This document shows, one piece after another, positions 8,571 to 17,228 of a stretch of DNA of 64,000 bases. Origin of the DNA: Mycolicibacterium hodleri (GTDB taxonomy: Bacteria; Actinomycetota; Actinomycetes; Mycobacteriales; Mycobacteriaceae); NCBI RefSeq assembly GCF_006439015.1, contig NZ_RCZG01000001.1, positions 186,001 to 250,000 on the forward strand, read 5' to 3'. Positions within the stretch are counted from its first letter, which is position 1, and every line of letters begins with the position of its first letter. The notes under the pieces are model-generated. The model was not told where the DNA came from. It saw only the letters and a list, made by a program, of their open reading frames with translations, and searched no databases. A program made the position numbers and the translations under genes.

Positions 8571-9368
8571 ATGCGGGTGGACGAGCTCCTGTGGTCGGTT
8601 CAGGATGGCGTCGGGACCATCACGCTGAATCGACCGGACAGTCGAAACGCGTTCACCTTCCCGATGATTCACGAGTGGGAACGGCTGCTGCGCGACGCCA
8701 GGACCAATGACGACGTCCGGGTGATCGTGTTGACGGGGGCAGGTGATCGTGCCTTTTGCTCCGGAGTGGACCTGAGCGCCATCTCCAACGCCGACCCAAA
8801 CCTCACGCCACTGGAGCGCAAGTCGCAACTGCACGAGGAGATCCACCGGATCGCCTTTGCACTCGAAGACCTCGACAAACCCGTCATCGCCGCCATCAAC
8901 GGCGTGGCCGTTGGCGCCGGCCTCGACATGGCGCTGATGTGCGATATGCGCATCATGTCGACGTCGGCCAGGGTGTTCGAGGGGTACGTGAAGGTGGGCC
9001 TTACGCCAGGTGACGGCGGGTCCTACTACCTGCCCAGGATCGTGGGCACCGCAAAGGCGCTGGAACTCCTGCTCACCGGTGACTCCGTCGACGCCGAGGA
9101 AGCGATGCGCATCGGGCTGGTCAACAGGATTGCCGCGCCAGAACTGCTCGCGGAGGAGACCGCCCGTTTCGCTCGTTCGATCGCCGACCACGCCCCCGTC
9201 ACCGTGCGGATGATCAAGCGAGCCACCTACCAGTCCGCCAACACCGACCTGCGCACCGCGCTCGACCTCGTCTCCTCGCACTTCGCGGTGGTCGCGGCCA
9301 CCGAGGATGCCGCCGAGGCGCTGCAGGCGATGAAGGACAAGCGAGCCCCGCAGTACCGCGGGCGATAG
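8571..9368 (+). CDS. Enoyl-CoA hydratase/isomerase (crotonase) family protein
   Basis: A 265-residue crotonase-fold protein. Recognisable parts are GTITLNRPDSRNAF, RAFCSGVDLSAI (oxyanion hole) and INGVAVGAGLDMALMCDMRI (second oxyanion strand). By alignment with rat crotonase, the Glu144 position is Asp (GLDMA) and the Glu164 position is Tyr (FEGYV), so plain hydration by the canonical Glu pair is doubtful. Isomerase, hydrolase or ring-cleaving activity is possible. ATG 8571 directly abuts GAGAGG; GTG 8577 has better Shine-Dalgarno spacing and may be the true start. It is first in a seven-gene operon. Confidence 0.88.
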   Translation: MRVDELLWSVQDGVGTITLNRPDSRNAFTFPMIHEWERLLRDARTNDDVRVIVLTGAGDRAFCSGVDLSAISNADPNLTPLERKSQLHEEIHRIAFALEDLDKPVIAAINGVAVGAGLDMALMCDMRIMSTSARVFEGYVKVGLTPGDGGSYYLPRIVGTAKALELLLTGDSVDAEEAMRIGLVNRIAAPELLAEETARFARSIADHAPVTVRMIKRATYQSANTDLRTALDLVSSHFAVVAATEDAAEALQAMKDKRAPQYRGR

Positions 9369-9379
9369 GGAGTCTTACC

Positions 9380-10255
9380 GTGACCGAAACAGAGGACGCC
9401 GAGGTCTTCGACGCGTGGATCAACCTGCCCTACCTACCCGGTGAGGTGACGCCGGATCCGTCGGTGGTGGCGCGCTTCAAACGCGGCAACAGCGCGTACG
9501 AGGGCGGCGAGACGATGGCCGACGTCGTCGCCGAGATGGACCGGCTCGGCATCTCCGGTGGCGTGCTGTCGAAGGCGCCCCGCGACATCACCCCGCCCTT
9601 CGTGCATGGCACCAAGACCGGGGAGGCGGTGCTTCGTGAAACGTGTGAGCGCTTGGCCGTCTTCCAGAAGGAGTACCCCGGACGGTTCGTGACCTCGGTC
9701 GGCATCGATCCGCGACTCGGTTACGAAGCGTCGCGGCATGTGCGAATCGCCGTGCAGGAGTATGGGATCAAGTGTGTCCGGATGATCCCGATGTTCACCG
9801 GCATCGCCATCGACGACAAGCTGGCGTATCCGCTGTACACCGCGGCCTGCGACGAGGGCGCCGTCGTGTCGATCAACGTCGGGGTTCCTGGCCCGATGAA
9901 ACCCGCCAAGCTGCAGCGCACCATCCTGGTCGATGAAGTGGCGCTGGCGTTTCCGGAGTTGGTCATCGTGATGAGTCACCTCGGTGACCCGTGGATTTCC
10001 GAGACCGTCGCGATGCTGATCAAGCATCCCAACGTCTATGCCATGACCGCGGGTTGGGCGCCCAAGTACGTCTCCGAGGACATCCTGAAGTTCGCGCAGA
10101 AGCGCAACCCCCGCAAGCTGATGTGGGCGTCGGACTACCCGATCCTGCCGTTCGACCGCACGATCACCGAGGGCCGCGCCCTGTCGCTGACCGGGGAGAG
10201 CCGGACCGGCTACCTCGGCGCGAATGCGCTGAGCGTCTTCGGCCGCCCAAACTGA
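9380..10255 (+). CDS. Amidohydrolase-2 family (ACMSD-like TIM barrel) protein, metal motif altered
   Basis: A 291-residue TIM-barrel hydrolase/decarboxylase-family protein (amidohydrolase_2 group). Late landmarks are present: VIVMSHLGDPW (strand-end His) and RKLMWASDYPILPF (the conserved SDYP Asp). At the N-terminus the usual metal-binding HxH after strand 1 is missing; the sequence reads FDAWINLPYL. The barrel may therefore bind metal differently or use a metal-independent mechanism. The start is GTG 9380. It lies between a crotonase and an SDR in a tight operon, so it probably hydrolyses or decarboxylates a pathway intermediate. Confidence 0.82.
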   Translation: MTETEDAEVFDAWINLPYLPGEVTPDPSVVARFKRGNSAYEGGETMADVVAEMDRLGISGGVLSKAPRDITPPFVHGTKTGEAVLRETCERLAVFQKEYPGRFVTSVGIDPRLGYEASRHVRIAVQEYGIKCVRMIPMFTGIAIDDKLAYPLYTAACDEGAVVSINVGVPGPMKPAKLQRTILVDEVALAFPELVIVMSHLGDPWISETVAMLIKHPNVYAMTAGWAPKYVSEDILKFAQKRNPRKLMWASDYPILPFDRTITEGRALSLTGESRTGYLGANALSVFGRPN

Positions 10256-10265
10256 AGGAGTAAGA

Positions 10266-11159
10266 ATGCGTTTGCATGACGGCCGCGTTGCGGTGATCAC
10301 CGGTGCTGCTGGTGGGATCGGGCGCGAGCACGCACTGGAATTCGCCAGGCACGGCGCCAAGGTCGTCGTCAACGACGTCGGCCCGGCCCAGGCCGTCGTC
10401 GACGAGATCGTCGCCGCCGGCGGTGAAGCCGTCGCCAACACCGACGACATCTCCGACTGGGATGGCGCCAAACGTCTCGTCGACACGGCCTTGGACACCT
10501 TCGGTGACCTCCACGTGCTCGTCAACAACGCAGGCATCCTGCGGGACAAGATGTTCGTGAACATGGACATCGACATGTGGGATGCGGTGATCCGGGTCCA
10601 CCTGCGCGGGACGTTCGCCCCGACCAAGCACGCGGTGGCCTACTGGCGCGAGAAGCACAAGGCCGGCGACCCGGTCTCCCATCCGCGGGTGGTCAACACG
10701 TCCTCGCCGTCCGGCCTGTACGGCAACCCCGGCCAGTCCAACTACGGTGCGGCCAAGGCTGCCATCGCCTCGTTCACCGTGATTCTGGCCGACGAACTGA
10801 GTCGGATGGGTATCACCGTCAACGCCATCGCACCGAGCGCCCTGACCCAGATGACGCAGGGGCTGGAAACCTACGTCGCGCGTCTCAAGGAGATCGAGGA
10901 GACGACCGGTTTCGACGCCGGCTCCCCGGCCAACATCTCGCCGCTGGTCGTGTGGCTGGCCTCGGGGGAGGCCGCGGAGATCACCGGCCGGGTCTTCAAC
11001 GTCAAGGGCGGGACGATCTCCGTTGCCGAAACATGGATGGCCGGCCCTGGTGTCGAGCAGGAAGCCCGTTGGGCGGCAGACGAACTCGGCTCGGTGATCC
11101 CGGACCTGGTCGCGAAGGCACGGCCCAATTCGGACGGCTCCGGTAAGCCCCGTGCCTGA
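10266..11159 (+). CDS. Short-chain dehydrogenase/reductase
   Basis: A 297-residue classical SDR with TGAAGGIGREHA (NAD(P)-binding glycine motif), NNAGILRD, the catalytic Ser in NTSSPSG and the YxxxK pair in SNYGAAKAA. The extended C-terminus (about 50 residues beyond the usual 250) resembles the dehydrogenase part of 17-beta-HSD4/FabG-like enzymes that oxidise 3-hydroxyacyl-CoA. AAGGAG lies just upstream of ATG 10266. It is likely to oxidise the hydroxyacyl-CoA made by a neighbouring crotonase. It overlaps the following gene by eight bases. Confidence 0.93.
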   Translation: MRLHDGRVAVITGAAGGIGREHALEFARHGAKVVVNDVGPAQAVVDEIVAAGGEAVANTDDISDWDGAKRLVDTALDTFGDLHVLVNNAGILRDKMFVNMDIDMWDAVIRVHLRGTFAPTKHAVAYWREKHKAGDPVSHPRVVNTSSPSGLYGNPGQSNYGAAKAAIASFTVILADELSRMGITVNAIAPSALTQMTQGLETYVARLKEIEETTGFDAGSPANISPLVVWLASGEAAEITGRVFNVKGGTISVAETWMAGPGVEQEARWAADELGSVIPDLVAKARPNSDGSGKPRA

Positions 11160-11988
11160 CGGGATCACCGTCGAGCGGGACGGCGCGACCGGCGTGATCT
11201 GGCTGGACCGGCCCGACCGCGGCAACGCGTTCACCTCGGCGATGCAGATCGAGCTCCATCGTCGGCTCCACGACCTCGACGCCGACGAGGTGATCCGCGC
11301 CATCGTCGTCACCGGCCGCGGACGACATTTCTCCACCGGCGCCGACATGGAACCCGGTGGCGCCAACTTCGCCTTCGACGACGAACGGCACCAGGCGGCG
11401 CGGACGGAGATGGGTGCGCGCCCGCGACCGTGGCAGCTGCGGACACCAATCATCGGCGCGCTCAACGGATCGGCCGTCGGCATCGGCCTCACCTTCCCCG
11501 TGCAGTGGGACATCCGGATCGTCAACGAAACGGCGAAGTACGGCTTCGTCTTCACCCGGCGCGGCCTGATCCCCGAACAGAACTCGCTGTGGCTGCTACC
11601 GCGGCTCGTCGGATTCGGTCGGGCCACCGACCTGCTGCTGACCGGGCGGATCTTCTCCGGTGCCGACGCGCACCAGTACGGGCTGGCGGCCGAAGCGCTA
11701 CCCGGCGATCAGGTGCTCGATCGGGCGCTGGCCATCGCGGCCGAGATCGCGACGACGACGGCCCCGGCCGCGGTCGGGGTGACGAAGCAACTGGCCTACG
11801 AACTCCTTGGCGAAACCGACCGCGAGGCCGCGTTCTACCGCGAGTGGGAGACTTTCCGCTGGTTTGGCCGCCAGTCCGATTCGGGCGAGGGAGTGGCCTC
11901 CTTTCTCGAGCGTCGAGCGCCCGAATTCACGCTGTCCAAGCACATTTTGCTACCTGATACCGACCGTGGCTGGAGCTTTGATGAGTGA
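11152..11988 (+). CDS. Enoyl-CoA hydratase/isomerase (crotonase) family protein
   Basis: A 278-residue crotonase-fold protein starting at GTG 11152 inside the SDR 3' end. It has GVIWLDRPDRGNAFTSAM, RHFSTGADMEPGG (oxyanion hole) and LNGSAVGIGLTFPVQWDIRI. The two positions equivalent to crotonase Glu144 and Glu164 are Thr (IGLTF) and Phe (KYGFVF). A Glu does occur in the later loop GLIPEQNS, as in several isomerases. The C-terminal tail (HILLPDTDRGWSF) is longer than usual. It is one of three non-canonical crotonases in this operon. Confidence 0.9.
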   Translation: MPDGITVERDGATGVIWLDRPDRGNAFTSAMQIELHRRLHDLDADEVIRAIVVTGRGRHFSTGADMEPGGANFAFDDERHQAARTEMGARPRPWQLRTPIIGALNGSAVGIGLTFPVQWDIRIVNETAKYGFVFTRRGLIPEQNSLWLLPRLVGFGRATDLLLTGRIFSGADAHQYGLAAEALPGDQVLDRALAIAAEIATTTAPAAVGVTKQLAYELLGETDREAAFYREWETFRWFGRQSDSGEGVASFLERRAPEFTLSKHILLPDTDRGWSFDE

Positions 11989-11994
11989 TAGAAG

Positions 11995-12783
11995 ATGACC
12001 GACACCGTGCTGTACGACGTCGACCCGCAGGGTGCGGCGCTGCTGACGCTGAGCCGCCCGGACCGGCGGAATATGTGGACGGCACAGATGGAGACCGAGT
12101 TCTACGACGCCCTCGACCGAGCGGCTGCCGACGCGAACGTGCGGGTCATCGTGGTGACCGGTGCGGGCGCGTCCTTCGTGCCGGGACTGGATCCCGCCGT
12201 GCTCGCCGGCCTGACGTCGGGTTCGGCGTACACGTCCAACCGGCGACCGCAGACTCATGCCACCACCATTCCCAAGCCCGTCATCGGCGCGATCAACGGG
12301 TCGTGCGCGGGTATCGGCATGGCGCAGGCGTTGATGTTCGACTACCGATTCGCAGCTAGGGGCGCCAAGTTCAGCACGGCCTTTGCTAAACGCGGCCTAC
12401 CCGCGGAGGACGCCACCGCCTGGATCCTCACCCGGCTGGTCGGTCCCGCGCACGCGTTCGACCTGCTGGCGACCGGGCGGGTGTTCCTTGCCGAAGAGGC
12501 AGCCGAACTCGGAGTGGTACAACGACTCTCGGATGACGGTCACGTCGTCGATGATGCCATGGTGTTCGCCCACGAGTTGGCGACGAACGTGTCCTCCGTC
12601 GCGATGGCAATGATCAAGTCGCAGATCTGGCGGGACAGCGAGACCACGTTGGAGGCGGCCCGTATTCGCGCGCAGTACCTGCTCAAGTTGGCGAAGGAGC
12701 AGCCCGACTTCGCCGAGGGCACGGCAAGCCTGACCGAGAAGCGTCCACCCGCCTTTGGGCCCTACTCTCCGTTGCACTTCTGA
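11995..12783 (+). CDS. Enoyl-CoA hydratase/isomerase (crotonase) family protein
   Basis: A 262-residue crotonase-fold protein with LLTLSRPDRRNMWTAQM, ASFVPGLDPAVLAG and INGSCAGIGMAQALMFDYRF. The Glu144 equivalent is Ala (GIGMAQA). Near the Glu164 site the sequence is KFSTAFAKRGLPAED, with acidic residues only in the following loop. The C-terminus ends in EKRPPAFGPYSPLHF. The stop overlaps the next start by one base (TGATG). Like its two paralogues in the operon it may catalyse something other than simple hydration. Confidence 0.9.
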   Translation: MTDTVLYDVDPQGAALLTLSRPDRRNMWTAQMETEFYDALDRAAADANVRVIVVTGAGASFVPGLDPAVLAGLTSGSAYTSNRRPQTHATTIPKPVIGAINGSCAGIGMAQALMFDYRFAARGAKFSTAFAKRGLPAEDATAWILTRLVGPAHAFDLLATGRVFLAEEAAELGVVQRLSDDGHVVDDAMVFAHELATNVSSVAMAMIKSQIWRDSETTLEAARIRAQYLLKLAKEQPDFAEGTASLTEKRPPAFGPYSPLHF

Positions 12784-13955
12784 TGAGTGCAGGTGATCCC
12801 GAGTTCCGGGACGAGGTTCGCACCTGGCTGGCCGAGCACCTGGTCGGTGAGTTCGCCGAGCACCTCGGTGTCGGCAGTCCCACCGACGACACCGCCTGGG
12901 ACGTTCGGGTCGCGTGGGAACACGAACTCGCCGCGGGCAATTGGCTGGGCCTGACCTGGCCGAAGGAGTACGGCGGCCGAGGCCTCGGCTTGGCCGAGGA
13001 GATCGTCTTCGAGTACGAGTACGCGCGTGCGGCGGCCCCGGCCCGGGTGAACACCCAGGCCCTGGAACTGCTGGGCCCGACGCTGCTGGCGTTTGGCTCC
13101 GACGAGCAGAAGCAACGGTTCCTGCCCAGAATTCTTGCCGTGGAGGAGATGTGGGGCCAAGGCTTCTCTGAGCCAGGGGCGGGCTCCGATCTCGCGTCGG
13201 TGCGTACCAAGGCACGACTCGACGACGATGGCTGGCACGTCGATGGCCAGAAGGTGTGGACGACCTTCGGTGATCGGGCGGATTGGCTCTACGTGCTGTG
13301 CCGCACCGATCCGGATGTCTCGCTGCGGCACCGCGGACTCTCCCTATTGCTCATCCCCGTCGCGCAGCCCGGCGTCGAGGTCCGGCCGATCGAGAACGTC
13401 ACGCGGTCACTCGAATTCAGCGAGTGCTTCTTCAACGACGCCCGTACCGGCGACGACATGGTGGTCGGCGGCATCGGTAACGGGTGGTCGGTGGTGATGG
13501 CCACGTTGGGCATGGAACGCGGAAGTGCTCTGATGCCGATGCAATTGGCGGTGGAGCGCGAAGTGAACGATCTCGTCGAGGCAGCCAAGCGAACCGGCGC
13601 GCGCGACGACCCCCGGATCCGGCAGCGCCTCGTCGACGCGGTGATCGGCGTGCACGTCATGCGGTCGACCAATATGCGCGTCGTGTCCGACCTGCTCGAC
13701 CCGCGTGGTGGAGCCGCAGGCAAGGCGACGGCGGCGGCCGCCGCCGCGAGCAAGCTGTTCGCGTCCACCCATCATCAGCGGCTGGGCGAGCTGGCCGTCG
13801 AGATCCTAGGCCCGGAGTCCGTCTTCGACGCTCAGGGCGAGTCCGCCTGGGCGCGAAAACTGTTCCTGCTCAGCCGAGCCGAAACCATCTACGGCGGGAC
13901 GTCCGAAATCCAGCGCAACATCATCGCCGAGCGCGTGCTCGGCTTACCCCGCTGA
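12783..13955 (+). CDS. Acyl-CoA dehydrogenase, first of an adjacent pair
   Basis: A 390-residue ACAD with DPEFRDEVRTWLAEHLVGEF, MWGQGFSEPGAGSDLASVRT (FAD/substrate loop), DGQKVWTTFGDRADW and IYGGTSEIQRNIIAERVLGL at the C-terminus. It is immediately followed by a second, different ACAD. In mycobacterial steroid catabolism such neighbouring genes encode alpha2-beta2 heterotetramers (ChsE1-ChsE2 type), in which FAD sites are shared. This gene looks like the subunit with the GTSEIQRN end. Its partner would be 13981-15096. Confidence 0.93.
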   Translation: MSAGDPEFRDEVRTWLAEHLVGEFAEHLGVGSPTDDTAWDVRVAWEHELAAGNWLGLTWPKEYGGRGLGLAEEIVFEYEYARAAAPARVNTQALELLGPTLLAFGSDEQKQRFLPRILAVEEMWGQGFSEPGAGSDLASVRTKARLDDDGWHVDGQKVWTTFGDRADWLYVLCRTDPDVSLRHRGLSLLLIPVAQPGVEVRPIENVTRSLEFSECFFNDARTGDDMVVGGIGNGWSVVMATLGMERGSALMPMQLAVEREVNDLVEAAKRTGARDDPRIRQRLVDAVIGVHVMRSTNMRVVSDLLDPRGGAAGKATAAAAAASKLFASTHHQRLGELAVEILGPESVFDAQGESAWARKLFLLSRAETIYGGTSEIQRNIIAERVLGLPR

Positions 13956-13980
13956 TGCCGAAAGACACGAGGAGTCAACG

Positions 13981-15096
13981 ATGGCATTGATCACCACCGA
14001 CGAGCAGGAGTCCCTCCGCGAGGTGATGAAGGCGTTCCTCGCCAGGTACTCCAGTGAAGAAGCCGTACGTGCGGTGATGGACGGCCCCGACGGCTACGAC
14101 GCGAAGGCCTGGCAGATGGCGGCCGAGCAGATCGGTGTTCAGGCCCTGGCCATTCCCGAGGACATGGGTGGTGCCGGCTACGGCTTCGACGAACTCGCGA
14201 TCGTGATGGAGGAGGCGGGCCGAGCCCTGTTTCCCGCCCCGCTGATGTCGACGGCCGTTCTGGCCACCAGCGCCCTGCTCGCCGTCGGTGGTCCGCAGGC
14301 TCAGGAGTATCTGGGGCGAATCGCGGTGGGTGAGCTGATCGCGACGGTCGCGGTGTCAGAGGCGCTGCTGCACTGGGATCCGGCTGACGTCACCACGGTC
14401 GCCGAGACTGCCGGCGCCGACTGGCGACTGTCCGGAACGAAGCCGTACGTGCTGGACGGTGGGCAGGCCGGGTTGATCATCGTCGCCGCCCGCAGCACAG
14501 CCGGTATCTCGTTGTTCGCCGTCGAGTCCGGTGCCGACGGTATGACGGTCGACCCACTGGATTCGATGGATCAGACTCGCAGGCTCGCGCGGGTGAGCTT
14601 CGACCACACGCCGGCGACGCTGCTCGGAGAGGACGGAGCCGGGTGGGAGGCGCTGGCGGGCGTCTATGACCAGGCGTTGGCGGCGCTGGCGTGCGAGCAG
14701 GTCGGCGGTGCGCAGGCCGCACTGGACATGACCGTGGCGTACGTCAACATGCGTCAGCAGTTCGGTCGACCGATCGGCTCGTTCCAAGCGATCAAGCACC
14801 GTTGTGCGGACCTTTTGGTCGAGGTCGAGTCGGCCCGGTCGGCAGCCGCCTACGCGAGCACGGCGGTGGCGGCCGGGGCGGACGACGCGCCGGTGGCCGC
14901 GGCGATAGCCAAGGTGTACTGCTCGCGGGCGTTCTATCACGTGGCGGCCGAGTGCATTCAGATGCACGGCGGGATTGGGTTCACGTGGGAACACCCGGCG
15001 CATCTGTACTTCAAGCGGGCGAAGAGCTCTGAGGCATTATTCGGCTGGCCGTCACACCACCGGGAGCGCATCGCCACCCTGATCGGGCTTGGCTAG
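13981..15096 (+). CDS. Acyl-CoA dehydrogenase, second of an adjacent pair
   Basis: A 371-residue ACAD starting at ATG 13981 behind AGGAG. It carries LAIPEDMGGAGYGFDELAIV, REQFGRPIG-type text (MRQQFGRPIGSFQAIKHRCA) and IQMHGGIGFTWEHPAHLYFK near the C-terminus, the signature of the second subunit in heteromeric mycobacterial ACADs. The SEPGAGSD loop typical of the first subunit is absent; that region reads VSEALLHWDPADV. It is therefore expected to work only together with 12783-13955. It is last in the 8571-15096 operon. Confidence 0.93.
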   Translation: MALITTDEQESLREVMKAFLARYSSEEAVRAVMDGPDGYDAKAWQMAAEQIGVQALAIPEDMGGAGYGFDELAIVMEEAGRALFPAPLMSTAVLATSALLAVGGPQAQEYLGRIAVGELIATVAVSEALLHWDPADVTTVAETAGADWRLSGTKPYVLDGGQAGLIIVAARSTAGISLFAVESGADGMTVDPLDSMDQTRRLARVSFDHTPATLLGEDGAGWEALAGVYDQALAALACEQVGGAQAALDMTVAYVNMRQQFGRPIGSFQAIKHRCADLLVEVESARSAAAYASTAVAAGADDAPVAAAIAKVYCSRAFYHVAAECIQMHGGIGFTWEHPAHLYFKRAKSSEALFGWPSHHRERIATLIGLG

Positions 15097-15295
15097 TACC
15101 CGAATTGGGCACTCAAACCCGCGCTGGGGGTCAGCCGTGCATCGACGATGCGGGAATGCCCGGCCGCAATTATCAGCTAGGTCAGAAACGTTCTCTTTAC
15201 TGAGCTGAATATTGTTTCAGCTATCGCACCTCGTTCGAACCGTGTGCATAGCCTTCCGAAATTAGCCTGGGAGTCTCGGGGGAAGGAATGCTCAC

Positions 15296-17147
15296 ATGGC
15301 GTCCACACGTCACAAGCGCGCTCGCGCAGCCGGACCGCCACCCTGGGCATTGCCACCGCAACCGTCACGGCATTGGCGATCGGCGCAGCACCGTTGCCAC
15401 TGGCAAACTCAGCAACGACGCCGGGTTCGTCGGGTCTGCCGCCCATGCTGTTTGCGCCGGAAGCACCCGACCCGGCGCCGATCCCCGATCTCACCTTCGG
15501 TCTCGGACCGCGCGGGGACGAGGCGTTCCAGACGTACGGGGCGCAGCTGGAAAACGGCCTTTCTCAACAACGTCAACCTGGCCGGATTACTCGAGTGCCT
15601 CGGCGTCGACCCCGAGACCGGCATTACGTCGGCATCGGTCCGGTGGCCCTGCTTCAGGCGTTAAGGGGGCGGCCCGGCGTTACGGACGCCGACAAGCTCA
15701 TCCTGGATCCATTGATCCTGACCGTCCAGGGGATCTTCGGTGATGCCGGCGCGGTTGACGTGCGCATCCCCATCGTCACCGACTTTGGGCTTGGCGCGTT
15801 CGCCGCGGGTCAGGCCTAGCCGCAGATCGTCGTGGAATTGGCCAACCAGCCCGGCGGTGCGAACAACGTGGGCACCGACCCTCTGGCCGGCAGTCTCACG
15901 ATCCCGATGATCCTGCTGCGCAACCCCGGTTGCGCGAACGGCGGACTGTTCGCGCGCTTCTACCCGCAGGCCGGACTGCTCGGCATCGACACCGTCACGC
16001 CCGACGCCGAGGCGAGCAGCAGTTCCGATGGCATCGGACTTAGCATCCCGGTCGGCAACACCGGCATCGTGCTCGGCGATGCCAACCTGATTCCGGTCAA
16101 GATCGACGGCACGGTCGAGTACCACCCGCTATCCGACGTGCCCGCCTGGCCGAATCCGGTCTCGGTCGCGAATTCGGCTGCCGCACTGCTGTTCCCGACA
16201 TACCTCCTGCGCGGAATCACGGCCGCAAGCCTCACCCAGGTGCTCGACTGCCAGTTGAGAGGCAACTCGCTGCGGCCTTTGCGAACACCAGCGGCCCGCT
16301 TGCCCCGAACCTGTATCTCACCGTTCCGGTCAACAACGCCCTGTCCTTACTCGAACCGGTCAAGCTGCCGATCGACGTCATCATCCTGTTCACCGGCGCG
16401 AACCTGAACAATCCGATCGCCACCGCGCTGGAGCCGGCGCTCACCACCCTGACGAACCTCGGCTATACGGCTGTGAAACGCACTGTCGTCAAGGGCATTC
16501 CGATATACGACCGCGCGCTTGATCAGGGCAACGTGATCACGCCGTTCGGCTCGCTACCCTCCGGCATCGACTGGGGACAGGTGCCGGGCGAGCTCTCGGT
16601 CCAGCTCGCGTCGGGTATTCAGAAGGCGATCGCCGGCGGGATCGTCAGCAGTACACCCGTCGTCAATCCGTTGGCCGTACTGGCCAACCTGCTCGTCACC
16701 TCAACGGGACTGCCCGGCGCAGCCAAAGCGGTGAGCCCCCTCGGCGGGATCGCCGATCTATCCGGGCTCACCAGCAGCGCGGTCAGCGCCGCCAGCATTG
16801 CGGTCCCCTCGGTTACGCAGATGCCTGCTCCTGCGGCTCGGAGCGCCGCGAAGGTCTTGGTGGACAAGGATGTCAAGACCGATGTCGACACCGACGTCGA
16901 CACCGACGTCGACGACGCCCCCAAACCGGCTTCCCAGCCCGCTGAGCCCGTCACGCCCCCGTCGACGGCGTCGAGAAGGGCACCCAAGGCCTCGACAAGA
17001 TCGTCACGGATGGCCATGAGTAGATCGAGAAGGACGTGCCAGGACAGTGTGCATGACACCGTCAAGTCGGTGGCCGGCGACGGCAAGACTGCCGACAAGC
17101 CCGCTGAAAAGACTGATGACAAACCAGCCGACAAGCCCAGCGACTAA
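15296..17147 (+). pseudogene. Decayed gene for a secreted mycobacterial-type protein
   Basis: One ancestral gene can be followed across three frames. It begins at ATG 15296 behind GGAAGGA (MASTRHKRARA), shifts frame near 15330 into a signal-peptide-like stretch (TATLGIATATVTALAIGAAP), shifts again near 15555 (FLNNVNLAGLLECLGVDPET) and back near 15645 (GPVALLQAL). It then meets an in-frame TAG at 15817, continues as PQIVVELANQPGGANNVG, and shifts near 16255 into QLAAAFANTSGPLAPNLYLT and onward. A further shift near 16960 disrupts VDGVEKGTQGLDKIVTDG. The tail is acidic and lysine-rich with DVDTD repeats. I do not recognise the family. The intact ancestor would have been an exported protein of about 600 residues. 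Confidence 0.8.
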
Positions 17148-17159
17148 CGCTCGCCGAGC

Positions 17160-17206
17160 GCACGCTTGTTGATGGCGTTACTCCCATTTCGCGTACACAA
17201 GCGTGC
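17160..17206. terminator. Inverted repeat between convergent genes
   Basis: GCACGCTTG (17160-17168) and its exact complement CAAGCGTGC (17198-17206) flank a 29-base spacer in the gap between the decayed gene and the convergent acyltransferase gene. The position suits a bidirectional terminator, but the loop is long and there is no T-tract, so this is only a candidate. Confidence 0.3.
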
Positions 17207-17228
17207 ACTCGACGGCCCCAGGCCCTGT

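Noticed and set aside
16881..16913. 12-bp tandem repeat (GTCGACACCGAC) that might be a regulatory repeat or CRISPR-like
   Set aside because: It encodes the DVDTD repeats of the decayed secreted protein in the reading frame, has no spacers and only about three units.
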